DNA from: Guyanagaster necrorhizus
Lineage: Eukaryota > Basidiomycota > Agaricomycetes > Agaricales > Physalacriaceae
Direction of reading: 5' to 3'
Assembly: GCF_019112545.1 (NCBI RefSeq)
Contig: NW_025064883.1
Span: 1,314,100-1,378,099 of the forward strand
DNA length: 64,000 nt
Shown here piece by piece: positions 44,863 through 56,530 of this stretch (the stretch's first letter is position 1; each line of letters opens with the position of its first letter). Made by a program: the position numbers and the translations under genes. The notes below the pieces were generated by a model. That model was not told the origin of the DNA. It was given only the letters and a program-made list of their open reading frames with translations, and searched no databases.

Positions 44863-47800
44863 TTACAACGTCCATGTCGTGTCGACCTCACCCTCCTTGA
44901 CAAACGGTTTATCTAAACCGACGATCACGCTTTCGCATAGAGGACAATTACATGCCAACATGTTGTCCAACTCTGCTCTCAGCCTCTCAACCTTCCTTCC
45001 TCCGTCCGTATCGATCTCGTCCTTTCGGCCACCCATTCCAGGAATCCACGCAGATGGCGAGACAGCGGCAGCCAGTGCATCTGGAATGATGAGATCCCTG
45101 AGCTTGTCGCCGGCTGATAGTACGCTACGGCCCAACAAGTTTGCAGCCCGAGTGCCGTTCTGGAGAGGATTGGGAAAGTTTGAAGAGAGCAGAATACGTG
45201 ATTGGGGATTCCGAGGGTTATTTTGACTGGGATTTGGCGCGCTGGAAGCATTTGGAGGGTTACCAGCTGCTCCCTTCACCAGTTCGTTCTGTAGAGTAAT
45301 CATTCGTCGCAGTGAATGAGGCGGAAGGTATTCTTTTGCCTGCGAAGATATTGACGCCACGGATGTCAAATGTCATGGAAAGATTACTTACAAGACCGAT
45401 CAGACAGTCCGCATGGAAAGCATGGCGACAAGGGAAGACGTAGAATTGCCGAATTAGCAAAAGGTGGGAACACGACGAACACGATTCCCCTGCGTCGATA
45501 GTGACGAACCGATTTTTCAGCGCCGCGATATCTTCTTTAATCACTTCTGCCGTCCGTGTGGCCTCGTCCATATCGCTCTTGAGGGTATCAATATGCGACG
45601 AGTATCCTTCAAGCGCGCGAGCTATTTCTTCTTTGAAGTCGTCAATTACAACGAAGTCGGGGAAGAACGGAAGAATGTCTTCAATTTTGAGGAGATCAGT
45701 GTTCTCCAAGAATCGCATCGCCCTGGCGCAAAGATTAGCAGGCATACAACAAACAAAACATTATCAGCAAACGTTTTGATATCCTTTTTGTCCTGGACAA
45801 CATATCGAGCAATTTTTAGCCATAACTTCTTGCGCAAAGGTATATCCTGTTCAGGCATATCGGCATTAATTTGGGCCAGTTCTAAATCACCCTTTTCAAG
45901 CGCTAGGTCAACGCTGTTCTCCCACAATCCCATCTTCGAATAAATGTGAACACAAGGTTGTGTGCGTCCGGTCTGCTTGCAGAGTCGCAGAGCATAGTCC
46001 AGGTCGTAGTAAGGTTTGTCAGTCAATGGATCACAGGGGGCATTAGTCAGGAATCGAAGAAGAGGACCATCGTCCACAGGAGAGGATGATGGTGAGGTAG
46101 GTGACACATAAAAAGTGATGAGGAGATTATGCAAAGTGGTAAATGTGTTATGCTGTTCGAATACGACATGATTGAGGTATCGGATGGCGTGATTTGGAGA
46201 TAGGGGATCACGAAGCGCGTGCTGAACTTGAAGAAGGGAAGGTATCAGCTTCAGTGGATCAAGGGATGGTTGTTTTATCCAAGAATCCACCGTTTCCCGT
46301 GGAGTATTGCGCATGAGCACAGGTCCAAACCGGTAATAGAGACCCAGATCTGTCTGTGACCGGTCAGTGCATTGCATAGTACACAGACCATCTAACATAC
46401 CTGCCGGTTAATGACATCCAGTGCTTTAGACCATTCCTCCTCCAGAACCCAATGTTCAACTACCCGGTCAAAGTCACCGATCACTGTCGCATAGTGCAAA
46501 TACATATCAGTCCGACCGTGGCCTTGAATAAGTTCATAGGTCGTTTGAGGATCGAGATTTTGCTACATTTTGAATTCGTGAGGAGAAATTTCTATACCCA
46601 AAAGCCAGCGAGTCAGACCTTGTAGGTTTCAAAGAATTGCCGTAGGTCGTCTTCTAAGATCGTTTTCTCCGTCTGCAGGTTCTCGACATCATGAGAAACA
46701 GATTCAGATGCTACAACGTCATCCAGTTCACTACACTTGCTGAGGTAAAACTCGACGAGCCAGGTAGCCAGCATAAGACGTTGCGTTAGGTCCTAGACAA
46801 CGCATTAATGAATATTCCTCGTTCGTGATAGAGTCTTGCCTTTCTCCTGGTTCTCTCTAACCGAGAGATGAGATAGGACCGTAAAGCATCACGTTCACCG
46901 ACATCCAAGAACTTTAATGCCACTTCTTCAAACGGTACTGAACACTGAGCATAACATTGAGCTGATTGGAAGTAGCGAGTCTCATTAAAGAAAGCATTTG
47001 CTTGTGCTGATAGTATGTGATTGCGTTGTGTAGCTGTCTAGATGACAATTAATATACGTGAGAGACCATACAAATATATTCACCTTGGAATACTTCAGTG
47101 CCATGTCAAATTGCCCTTTCTCCAAATATATTTTCCACACATCACGATCCTCGTTTCCTATCAGTAATTCATATATCGATTGATTGGTATAAATCCAGTA
47201 AGTCTTTCGAACGGGATCCGCGGTTAGCCCAACGACCTCCTCTTCTGGTTTCTGCGAGACCTTAGTCAAACTGATATTCTTTGATGACCTTGGAAGACTC
47301 ACAAGAGGCAATGACTCCTCATAAGCGAGCTTGTCATCGAGATGACATATACCCACAACCCGGTCTCGATATAACATAATGAAATGAAATTCACTGAGAG
47401 ATATTGATCGAGGTGCGTTAGGAAGAGACGCTGGGGAAGATAGCGCGGGATAGGGGAGAACATCGGCAGCGTCAATGAAATCGTCTGAAGTCGAATCAAA
47501 ATTCAGGTTCCCGTGGTATATTCCTGGGGCTAAGTGAATGTAAGAATAGCTCTCCATCAACCAATCAAACACGTACCCGTCAACCATGCCATTGATCGAG
47601 GGAGCGAGAACGCCTGCTCTGCGTTGGGTGTGTAGTAATGCAATTCTGAATAAGTCAGGTCTCCAGGTAGCTCGAGGATTCCTGTGCCAGACTTTGTTTA
47701 ATGCTGAATCCTAACAAAGTTGTAATCACGAACTTGGAGCACTATCCCTATAGCTGGAGAAGAAACTGGAGAAGATACGACCACCGTCGTCTGGCCTGTG

Positions 47801-48668
47801 GTCAGGTGACCCGACAAACTGATATATCCTCGATGGAGTGGTTGCCACAACTAGAGCCTTCTTCGCGTCCGACGGCGGAAACAAGTCGAACCTGATGCCT
47901 GTAATAGGTTGTCTCTCGGGAAGTGAAAACATGGATTGTAAGTATCTTTCATGAGACTTGAAAAAGTCATCTTCTGCATCCAAGACGGCCTCCAGAATTG
48001 TACCATTACGCGTCCCAATGAGCATTTCGCGAGTCGATGTTGGATAAGAGTTAGAAAGAAGGGCAGTCTTGTTCCATGCAATACTCTCGATGACCATTTT
48101 GTACGTCTTGAGTAGCTTTGGTTTCTTCCAGGCCCTGAAGAGATACCAGTTCTCTCCCTGCAGCGAGGTGACGACAATATGCCTGCCGGAAGGATCCATG
48201 AATAACTTGTAGATGGTCATATCCGTCTCTTTCCGAGGAATTTGGATTCGAGTTGGCTGGCTTGGAGGAGTGAGTTCAATTATAATGAGAACGTTGGACT
48301 TGAGAGCCATGACCAAGATATCTGAGCAGACAACAAGAGAGACAAGCGCCGCGTTGATTGCACACTGAACTTGGCCGATGCTGAACACTGGAGCCGCAAT
48401 CCCATCGTAGCTGGCGTTGATCTGTAGAAGGGAATCATGAAATTCAATTCATCTTTAACAACGATTGCGACGCACGGGCAAGTCTGACTCTCCAGTTTCT
48501 CTAAGATCCTCTTGCTGATGCGGTCCTGGTTCGAAACCTTCATATTGTATAGGTGGCAAGGCAAAGGGCACTGAAGAGGCCACGGTCGCGTGTTCTACAT
48601 CTTTTTGTAGATCAGTCAGAGGATATCTTGAAAATATAGGAAACGATACACTTACAGTCGTCAAACAT
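44863..48668 (-). CDS. VPS18: HOPS/CORVET core subunit Vps18
   Basis: Twelve exons (48656-48668, 48476-48600, 47734-48421, 47577-47681, 47303-47529, 47084-47251, 46840-47037, 46619-46792, 46401-46562, 45773-46353, 45392-45722, 44863-45339) give 1082 residues. The N-terminal Pep3/Vps18 propeller contains DGIAAPVFSIGQVQC, MTIYKLFMDPSGRH and GLTADPVRKTYWIYTNQS. The clathrin-repeat region contains QNLDPQTTYELIQGHGRTDM and LEKGDLELAQINADMPEQD. A C-terminal RING has CSSCSHLLLIRQFYVFPCRH, AFHADCL and CNCPLCE. Vps18 scaffolds the vacuolar (HOPS) and endosomal (CORVET) tethers. The first coding exon is only 13 nt. Intron 46793-46839 is GC-AG. A long loop (about 40 residues, Asn/Pro/Ser-rich) splits the RING halves. 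Confidence 0.93.
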
Positions 48669-48803
48669 GAGTTGAATGCTGTCCAATATCTACTGTGTCC
48701 TAGAAAGGCAGTCCCATCACCGGAACGGACGCATTACCAATACTCCCACGATGTATAAAGGGGCTAATATTGCAGGCTTGCGTCTTCACCACTGTCCGAA
48801 ACC

Positions 48804-49936
48804 ATGGCACGTCCAATGCCGCGTCTCTTTCTCATCCGTCATGGTGTGTGTCTGTGCTGTAATAAAATTTCCTGGAGCCGATTGCCATCCGTGCAGGAGA
48901 AACTGAATGGTCCTTGAACGGGTAAGACAGCTGCCCTGGATGCAAACACTTCATTACTTCATTATTGACTCTCTTCCAGGAGGCACGTCAGTATTTCTCA
49001 TTAATATCTATCTCTGTATTCGTTGGTTAAGCGGGCAGATATCAGACCGGTCGCAGTGATATTCCTCTTACGGCACGGGGTGAAGAACAAATCAAAAGCA
49101 AGGCTCAGATCTTAGTTGGTGACGGAAGTACAACGTGTCTATTCAGTGAACTTCTTCCTGTTCTGACGTCGCTCAGAGATCATCGATCCTAAGAATCTTT
49201 GCACTGTCTTCGTCTCTCCTCGCCAGCGAGCCCACAAGACATTTCACCTTCTCTTCGACCACGTCGAGACGCCACACCACATTATCACGGAAGATGTCCG
49301 AGAATGGGATTATGGTCAGGCTATCTATAAAGGAATGAATCCATTCCAACCCCCGTTTTCAGGTCAATACGAAGGGCTTCTGTCATCTGAAATTCAAGCC
49401 CGCGATCCGGGCTGGAAGATCTGGAAAGATGGGTGCGTCTGATAACGCAACTGATAAAACCATATCTGACTTGGTCTCATTGCAGTTGCCCCGACGGTGA
49501 AGGTGTAGAAGAGATGCAGAATCGTGTCGACCTTGTCATCAAGAATGTGAGTACTGTGCTGCATAGTACTTCAACTCTGGCACTATTTACCATCCACTCG
49601 TAGGTCCGTGAATATCACCGGCAATACAAGGAAGAGGGTCTCAATACCCGTGATGTAGTCATCGTGGCACACGGGCACTTTAGTCGCGTTCTTTTGGCTC
49701 GTTGGATCCGCTTTCCCCTCCGTCTCGGTACGTGAGATTTATGACTACCAATTAAACCAACTTATGTTGTCATGTAGGTACAAATTTCAACGTAGAGCCT
49801 GGAGGGGTGCGTCTTACGTACCTCCATCTTTGTTCTGCTTATTATAGTTCTTCAGGTCGCCGTGCTTGGATACAACCACAATAATTTGGAAGAGCCGGCG
49901 ATGGACGCCTTGAATTTATATGCAGACCTCAAATAG
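48804..49936 (+). CDS. SHB17: Histidine phosphatase, sedoheptulose-1,7-bisphosphatase-like (Shb17)
   Basis: Ten exons (48804-48843, 48897-48921, 48980-48986, 49046-49127, 49177-49314, 49363-49432, 49486-49546, 49604-49727, 49778-49806, 49856-49936) give 218 residues. The phosphohistidine site is LFLIRHGETEW (His13), followed by RHTGRSDIPLTARGEEQ, FVSPRQRAHKTF, REWDYGQYEGL and the second histidine block VVIVAHGHFSRVL. This order and VLGYNHNNLEEPA near the C-terminus match yeast Shb17, which drives the riboneogenesis branch by dephosphorylating sedoheptulose-1,7-bisphosphate; broader sugar-phosphate activity is possible. It is shorter than the yeast protein. Exon 3 is only 7 nt. It is divergent from VPS18, with 135 bp between ATGs. 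Confidence 0.88.
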
Positions 49937-50235
49937 CAAAGTTTTTGTGATTGTAGTACTAATAAGTATTGTATTAAAGTTAATAAATTTCCATGATACA
50001 CGTAGAGTCGACGCCAGCCACACACCAGCCACACAACAGTACTACCACACGCCAAAGACGTGTAATTTAAAATACTAATTGCTTCTGGCGTCACATCCCG
50101 GCAAATTCCTTTATTTGGCAAAAGCGTTGCGCCAAAATTTCCTTCCTAGGGGCCGGGTTCAGCTCAGCCCACCCTGGGCTTCACTCCTCCTTCATTTCAT
50201 TCTTTTCTTGTTCGTTATTTAAGACGCTCTCCACT

Positions 50236-53200
50236 ATGGCGGAGACAGATATTCACGACGTACCGTCTACATCGTCCAAAGACTCTGATCTTGATGCTAT
50301 CGCAGAATCTACAGAGGGTAAGTTACGATTTTCTTCTCGAGTCTCCTCATGCTCGACACGAGGCCTATCTAATATCACACTGTAGACGTGGAACGGCTCT
50401 CGGACATAACGTCCCAGGGGAATGCCACCGCTGACGACCCTTCAGCCAATGGCGACACGAGGCCTGTAAACGAAACTCCAGAAGGACCTGTTGAGAATTC
50501 GACGAAGACGGAGGAAAGAAAAGCATCACAGAAGGCCAAATCCACCACTGCTAAGCCATCCATGTCAGTCAAAGCTGGTACTACCACGACCAAGCCTCGC
50601 GGTCCTACAACTCCCATTGTTAAGAAGGTGCGTCTCGAGGTGCTGGTCACGACGTTTGTCACTTATCATTGTTATATCATTCGGATAATCAGGTATTGAA
50701 TTCTGGAACGTTTGGGTCGGGCTCTGTTAAACCGCCATCTACCAGGCCAGCACCACACGCCGCCGATTCTGCTGCTAAGCACCCTGCGCCGTCCCTGAGA
50801 AGATCCACCAACTCTGCCTCGACTAAACCACCAATGGCTTCACGACCTGCCGCAGCAGCAACATCATCATCATCCTCTGCTACTGCAGTCCGGAGGTCCT
50901 CAGCACCACCTACCAAGACTCCGTTATCACATTTCTCGAAGCCAACCACTGGCGTAACCGCGGCCTCTGCTTCGGGCAGCCACACGTCCGCCTCTCCAGC
51001 CGCTCCCAAAGCGACATCACCCGTTCGTCCGCGCGCATCTGTTTCTGATGCTGTGAAGAGGGCACCCTTGGCGTCACGGCAAAGCTTGCCCAGTACAGCT
51101 AAGCCTTCTTCGGCCAAGGCACCTGCCGCAAAGCCAGCTTCCACCGCCCCGAAAGTTCGTACGACATCCTCTATCTCTTCCATCCGCGAAGTTCGGGATG
51201 ATAGTAAGCTTTTGGAGGAACTACAAACCAAGGCATCTACACTCCTTTCCGTTACTTGGGCATCTCTGATCGCGTTCACAGGTCAAGGATGCCACCGATG
51301 CTCTTACGTCCAAGACGGAAGAAGCCACGGACCTCAAGGCTCAATTGTCGCAAGCCAATGCATCCCTTGAAGCCGTCAAAGTCGAGCTGGAATCGAAGAT
51401 ATCTGCAGCTGTACAGTCAGAGGAAAGCAAAGCTTCGCTAGAGGTGCAAGTGGAGAGTGCCCAGGCGGCGTACAAGGAGTTGAAGCATTCGCATGCGGAA
51501 GGTGTCATTGCCCTAGAAGCCGTGCGGAAAGCGGTAAGCACAACCTCATCTCCGTCTTCATGAAGTTCACTCGGTATAGCTTGAAGACGCGAGGGCTGCA
51601 ATGTTGACCCAGGCTGAGCTTGTTGCCAGTCTGCAGGAACATATTAAGGAGCTGGAAGCCGAAGTTGCCGAGACAAAGGACAACATTAAGGCTCTTAAAG
51701 ATGCCACGTCTGCCGCGACATCAGAAGCGGCTTCAGCAGCTTCCGTGGAACATGATGCTTTGCTTAAAGCTCAGGCGAATCTCTCAGAAATCCAAGCAGA
51801 ATTGAAAGAGTTGACAAAATCTCATGATCTGGCTCTGACAAAAGCTCAGAATAAGATTGCCGAGCTGGAAATGCAGGCGGCAGAAGTGGCCGCATTGGAG
51901 GCTCTGACTGCTTCTCTGCAGGAGGAGAAAGAAGAAAACGCGAGCAAGGTGTCGGAGCTGGAGGTCGAGATCTTGGAATTGAAGGAGAGCCAAGAGACGT
52001 TCGGTGAAGAGCGGGAGCAATCACTAATGAAGCTGAAGGCGCTGCAAGACGAACTCGCCGCCGCCACCGCCGCCGCCGAGAAAGCTAATGGCTATGTTCA
52101 AGCAAAGGAAGCAGAGTACGCATCCAACGTGGAAACGGTCAAGGTAGAGCATGAGAATGCCCTCAAAGCTGCTGCCGAAGAACATTCCAAAGTTCTTGAT
52201 CAGCTCGATTCCCTGAAGAGCGAATTGGCTGCTGCGCTTTCTACTCAGGAAGTTCTCAAGAACAAGGCACTAGTGACTGCCGAGACACATTCTCGTTCCC
52301 TCGACGAAGCTGAACAACGACACCTTGCTAGGCAGAGCGAGCTCTCAGAAGAGATCAACAGGATCACCGCAGAGCTGGAGGTGCGCCGGAACTGGTGCAA
52401 GATCGCCGCTAAATTCTCACCTTTATTAGGGACAAGAAGCACAATACAATGCTAAAGTCGGTACCGTCAAGGAGGAGCACAGCAAGTTACTGCAAGAGGC
52501 TTTTGAGCGTGCTAAGGTCCGTTGGATTCTCTGGGAACATGTGGATCTATGCTCATATCAAGTTACAGACAGAAGCTGGGGACGAGCACAAGAAAGATTT
52601 AAATTCTGTTCGGACAGATTTCGAGTCCACAATAGCTCAGATGGCTGCCACTCACCAGTCTTCTCTGGAAGGTCTGAAGGCGGAGCACGCCTCTACTCTT
52701 GAAGCCCAAGCTAAGACGCTCGAAAAGCAGATCGGCAACCTTACCTTGGAACTGAAAGCTACACAAGACGACCTAGCGAAAGCCAAGGCGTCTTTCGAGT
52801 CAGCTCGTGTGGAGATCGATCTCCTCACTATCCAGCGCGATGAAGCTCGAGCAGCTGCAGCGGCTGTTCCCGAGGTATCGCCGGAACAAGCGGAAGAAAT
52901 TGTGAGACTTACAACTCAGTTGTCCGTAATCAGGGACGATCTCTCTGCGATTACCGATATGCTCAATCTCACCAAGGACTCCCTGACTGAGATGTCGCAC
53001 AATCATACAAAGGAGCTAGAGGAGGTGGCCAAGGCACGGGCTGAGGAGGTTACTAAACTGCATACTGCTCATGACGAAGAGCTTTCGGTGCTAGCTACCC
53101 AGAAATCGGAGCTACTCGTGAAGGTTTCTGATTTGGAAGGTGAGTTGGCTACTGCGAAGGCAGCGCTTGCGGTGGAGGCTGCTGTCCCCAAGAGCAATGG

Positions 53201-53597
53201 AGCTGCTGCACCTCAGTCGCCCGGCGTAACGAAGGAGGAGCTGCAACGCTTGCATGAGGCGCATAACCTGAAGGTATATGACCTGGAAGCTGAACACGAG
53301 AAGGCTTTGAAGGCTATAGCTGCCAAACTTGAAGCAGCGGAGGCTCAAGCGAAGGAATCCAAACTCGAAGTGGAACGTAAGGAGATGGAGATCAAGTATC
53401 TCGAATCTGATCAAGAAGAGGCTTCGGAGCAGATCACTCGGTATGTCTGATTTTGTTTAAAGGTGCCACATTCGTGTTCCGTGACGGCGCCCTGATTTGA
53501 CGCATTCGCTGATTCCGTGTTTATTCCAAGATTGAAAGAAGACATTGAGATGCTGTCTGGACAGCTGAAAGTCAGGGATACCGGCTCGGATTGTTAA
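50236..53597 (+). CDS. Large coiled-coil protein of unknown function with Ser/Ala/Pro-rich head
   Basis: Eight exons (50236-50317, 50386-50627, 50693-51232, 51282-51533, 51580-52380, 52430-52516, 52569-53440, 53531-53597) give 980 residues. Residues 1-270 are Ser/Thr/Pro/Ala/Lys-rich and basic, without a domain I recognise. From about residue 275 (SKLLEELQTK) to the end the chain is almost uninterrupted alpha-helical coiled coil, with heptads such as ELVASLQEHIKELEAEVAE and ELVASLQ-type leucines, and regularly spaced KxEHxxxL segments (for example VKEEHSKLLQEAFERAK). The architecture resembles cytoplasmic linker or microtubule-associated proteins, but no CAP-Gly domain is present. Intron 51233-51281 would have to start with GC (GCATCT) to join the frames, so that junction is uncertain. 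It lies on the same strand as its neighbours. Confidence 0.75.
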
Positions 53598-53965
53598 ATT
53601 TTAACATATGCACTGGCCGTTTGCCTTGCCTACATTCACCGACGATTTTAATTTCCGTATATTACTATGTATGCCCTGTCACTTCGGATATCCTTCAATG
53701 TGTTTAGTTTTCATGCATACCCCTGCCTATCATGACTGTTGCCATTTGCCTTCAGATCTCGGACTAGATTGTGGATTCACTGCTTGAACAGAGCGCTCCG
53801 ACCAAGGACCCGCTTATGGCAGCGGAAGGAGTTCGGCAATATCCGATCACCCCAAAGAATAAAATCAATTACTTATAGGGCCACTTAACAGCTCACTCAT
53901 CTCTCTCCCTCTCGCCATCTCTTTTTTTTTTCCCTCCCTCCCTACCGTTTTTCGGGGTATTTACG
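53598..53965 (+). promoter_or_regulatory. YHM2 upstream region with a long pyrimidine tract
   Basis: Between the coiled-coil gene stop and the YHM2 ATG lie 368 bp. From about 53893 to 53950 the plus strand is almost pure C/T, including a run of ten T followed by repeated CCCT. Pyrimidine tracts just before the start are common in highly expressed fungal genes and often mark the transcription start region. No TATA box was seen nearby. The role is inferred from position only. Confidence 0.45.
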
Positions 53966-55384
53966 ATGGCCATACAGAAAGAACCTGGTCAAAAGGGTGT
54001 GAACTGGTCCAACATCGCCGTCGGTAAGTGCCAGACAGAATGATACGTGAAGACCAACTGACGAGGCTTAGGTGCCATCATGAATATGGTACATCTTTTC
54101 TTCGATACGTAATGACTGTTGGAGCTGACTTGTTCTCTTCCTGAAAATTTCCGTGCTTAGTTCGTACGTTATTTCTAATATATTTTTTTTCGTGACGCGT
54201 TTTGACGGACTTTGTAGGAGGTATGATCTTGAACTTTTATCATTCTCGTTTCGAATATGGACTCAAGGGTACCAGGTCACGACTCTTGGACAGCCTTTAG
54301 AAGTCCTCAAGACACAGATGGCCGCTAACCGTTCACAGACGATGTTGCAAGCCTGCAAAACGGTTTGGAGTCGAGGAGGTTTTGTTGGTTTCTACCAAGG
54401 GTTGATCCCATGGGTACGTGGCAGGCAATCAACTCAATCAGACGGGGCTCCATTCTGTGGTTAATAGGCATGGATTGAGGCTTCAACAAAGGGTGCTGTG
54501 TTAATTTTCACGGCATCAGAGGTTGAAACGACTACATTGTCCATGGGAATTAATCCTGCCTTTGCCGGTCTCTTGGGAGGCATGACTGGAGGTGTTACTC
54601 AAGCCTATGCGACCATGGGTACGTTATCGCGGCCTGGACCTTGTCCAAGCTAATCACGGACATTGTGCTAATCTATTGTTTGCCAAGGTTTCACAACGTG
54701 TATGAAAACAGCTGAAATAACGCGTCAAAAAACGGCTGCTTCTGGAGTGAAGGCCCCTTCAACGTGGGCACTCTTTGCTCAAATTTACAAACGGGAAGGT
54801 CTGGCTGGTGTTAACAAGGGCGTCAACGCTGTCGCGGTGCGTCAGTGCACCAACTGGGGCTCTCGGTACGTGCACCCCTTATCCTGTCCAGTTGTGAATA
54901 CTGATCTATCTTGTACATCTGCAGCATGGGATTCGCTCGCTTGACTGAAATTTTCATCCGGAAAGCCCGTGGCAAAGGCGAGAACGATTCTTTGAACGCC
55001 TTGGAGAAAATTGCAGCTTCAACTGTTGGTGGAACCCTGGCTACTTGGAATCAACCGATTGAAGTCATCCGTGTCGAGGTATGCCTTTGTTGACGTGTTT
55101 GCACCGAGCCTTATCGACTGGTATTTAGATGCAATCCATGGCAAAAGGCGCAGCGACTGCCAACCGGCCCGAGAAACTCACGATTCTTAACACCTTGACC
55201 TACATCTACAAGGAAAATGGAATCAAGGGACTTTACCGTGGCGTTACCCCCCGTATAGGTCTCGGTATATGGCAAACTATCTGCATGGTTAGCTTGGCCG
55301 ATTATGTCAAGATTTGGTAGGTCGACATATGACTCATCCATATTGCACTGTCTGATGACGTCCTTTAGGGTCAAGGGGAAATGA
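53966..55384 (+). CDS. YHM2: Mitochondrial citrate/oxoglutarate carrier Yhm2
   Basis: Ten exons (53966-54023, 54072-54088, 54161-54163, 54218-54220, 54276-54413, 54468-54618, 54688-54865, 54925-55078, 55129-55316, 55369-55384) give 301 residues. It is a three-repeat SLC25 carrier with signature [12 protein letters not shown] in the first repeat and [13 protein letters not shown] in the third; [58 protein letters not shown] and [15 protein letters not shown] are highly conserved in Yhm2. The yeast protein exchanges citrate for oxoglutarate across the inner membrane and supports cytosolic NADPH. Two consecutive 3-nt exons encode the Phe and Glu of Met-Phe-Glu-Val-Thr; they are required because every alternative breaks the frame. 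The last coding exon is 16 nt. Confidence 0.92.
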
Positions 55385-55570
55385 GGTTTTGTATTATAAT
55401 ACCCTTATCACACTTAGATTATTTACTCTACGAATGTAGACTATGTACTTATTGCATTTTTTACATTTTGCCGGGTACCAAATTTGTCTCCGGGCCGGAA
55501 CCGGTTACCATTGAGCCGGCTTGAAATCCCATTATAACATAGTTAGCTTGGCAATTCAACACTACCAGTG

Positions 55571-56496
55571 ATGAGCGCGCCTGTCACTGCCAGCAGAGGG
55601 CCTCACCCCCTCCTTGTCAAGTACCTCAGCGAGCTTGTGACCCATCCTCTGCGTACAAAGGCAATAACCTCTGGTCCGTACTATTTCAAGTCACCAAACT
55701 ACTCATCTTTATTAATCGAGTTCTACCTGTAGCAACTCTCTGTCTTCTGCAAGAGGTTCTCGGCAGCAACTTTGCTGGAGTACCACCTAGAGTACCGCGA
55801 AATGCGCCCTTTTTCTTGCGCATTCTGGCCTTGTATCATCTTGATGCAAAGGCACTGAAGATGGCGCTCTATGGCTTCTTGGTGTCTGCGCCAATGAGCC
55901 ATGTCCTTGTCGGCGCTATCCAAAAGGCATTTTCAGGGAAGACTGGGACGTCTGCACGAATTCAACAGATAATCGCCAACAACCTTCTGGTAGCGCCCAT
56001 TCAAGCAACAAGTGCGTCCATCGTCCTTGCGAAGTTTCGAGACTGAAGATTGCTTTAGTTTACCTCTCCTCTATTGCCATTATAAATGGAACCAAGACGC
56101 TGGATGGCATAATTAAAACCTGGAAAGCTGGTTTCCTGCCCGTTCTACGCGTATGCTTCCCCTCCCTAAACAACTGAGAGTTTGAATATAACTGCTTCAG
56201 ATTACATGGATTGTCTCGCCCTTGTCAATGCTCGTAGCTCAAAAATACGTTCCCCAGCACGTGAGGTATATTTAACATGAATGCTATCTGCTCTAACCTC
56301 TTTCTTCAGCTCTGGGTGCCATTTTTCAATTTGGTCCAATTTGTGCTCGGTGTACGCCTTTCACTTGTCTATCTACCGGAACTAACACCCTCACCTTATC
56401 TTTCAGACCGTATTTAACACGAGGGTCAAGAAACAGCGGCTGGCAGCCAGCAAGAAAGCCAAGGCTTCGGAGGACGAAAATAATGACTCCAAGTAG
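55571..56496 (+). CDS. Mpv17/PMP22 family membrane protein
   Basis: Six exons (55571-55673, 55733-56011, 56059-56150, 56201-56260, 56310-56351, 56407-56496) give 221 residues. The N-terminal LLVKYLSELVTHPLRTKAIT is the family start; later blocks are LYGFLVSAPMSHVLVGAIQK, NNLLVAPIQAT, TWKAGFLPVLRITWIVSPLS and LWVPFFNLVQFVLGTVFNTR. Four hydrophobic segments are expected. Family members sit in the peroxisomal or inner mitochondrial membrane and act as non-selective channels or metabolite pores. The N-terminal layout is closest to the peroxisomal PMP22 (Pxmp2) branch, but localisation cannot be fixed from sequence. The tail is highly charged (KKAKASEDENNDSK). Its stop is only 34 bp from the convergent TRS85 stop. 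Confidence 0.88.
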
Positions 56497-56530
56497 CTAT
56501 GCGATTATATAGTTGTAATACAACAAAGGA

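Noticed and set aside
50689..51279. A 196-codon open frame antisense to the coiled-coil gene
   Set aside because: It is Ala/Val-rich because it mirrors the Ser/Ala-rich head domain; no independent evidence of coding.
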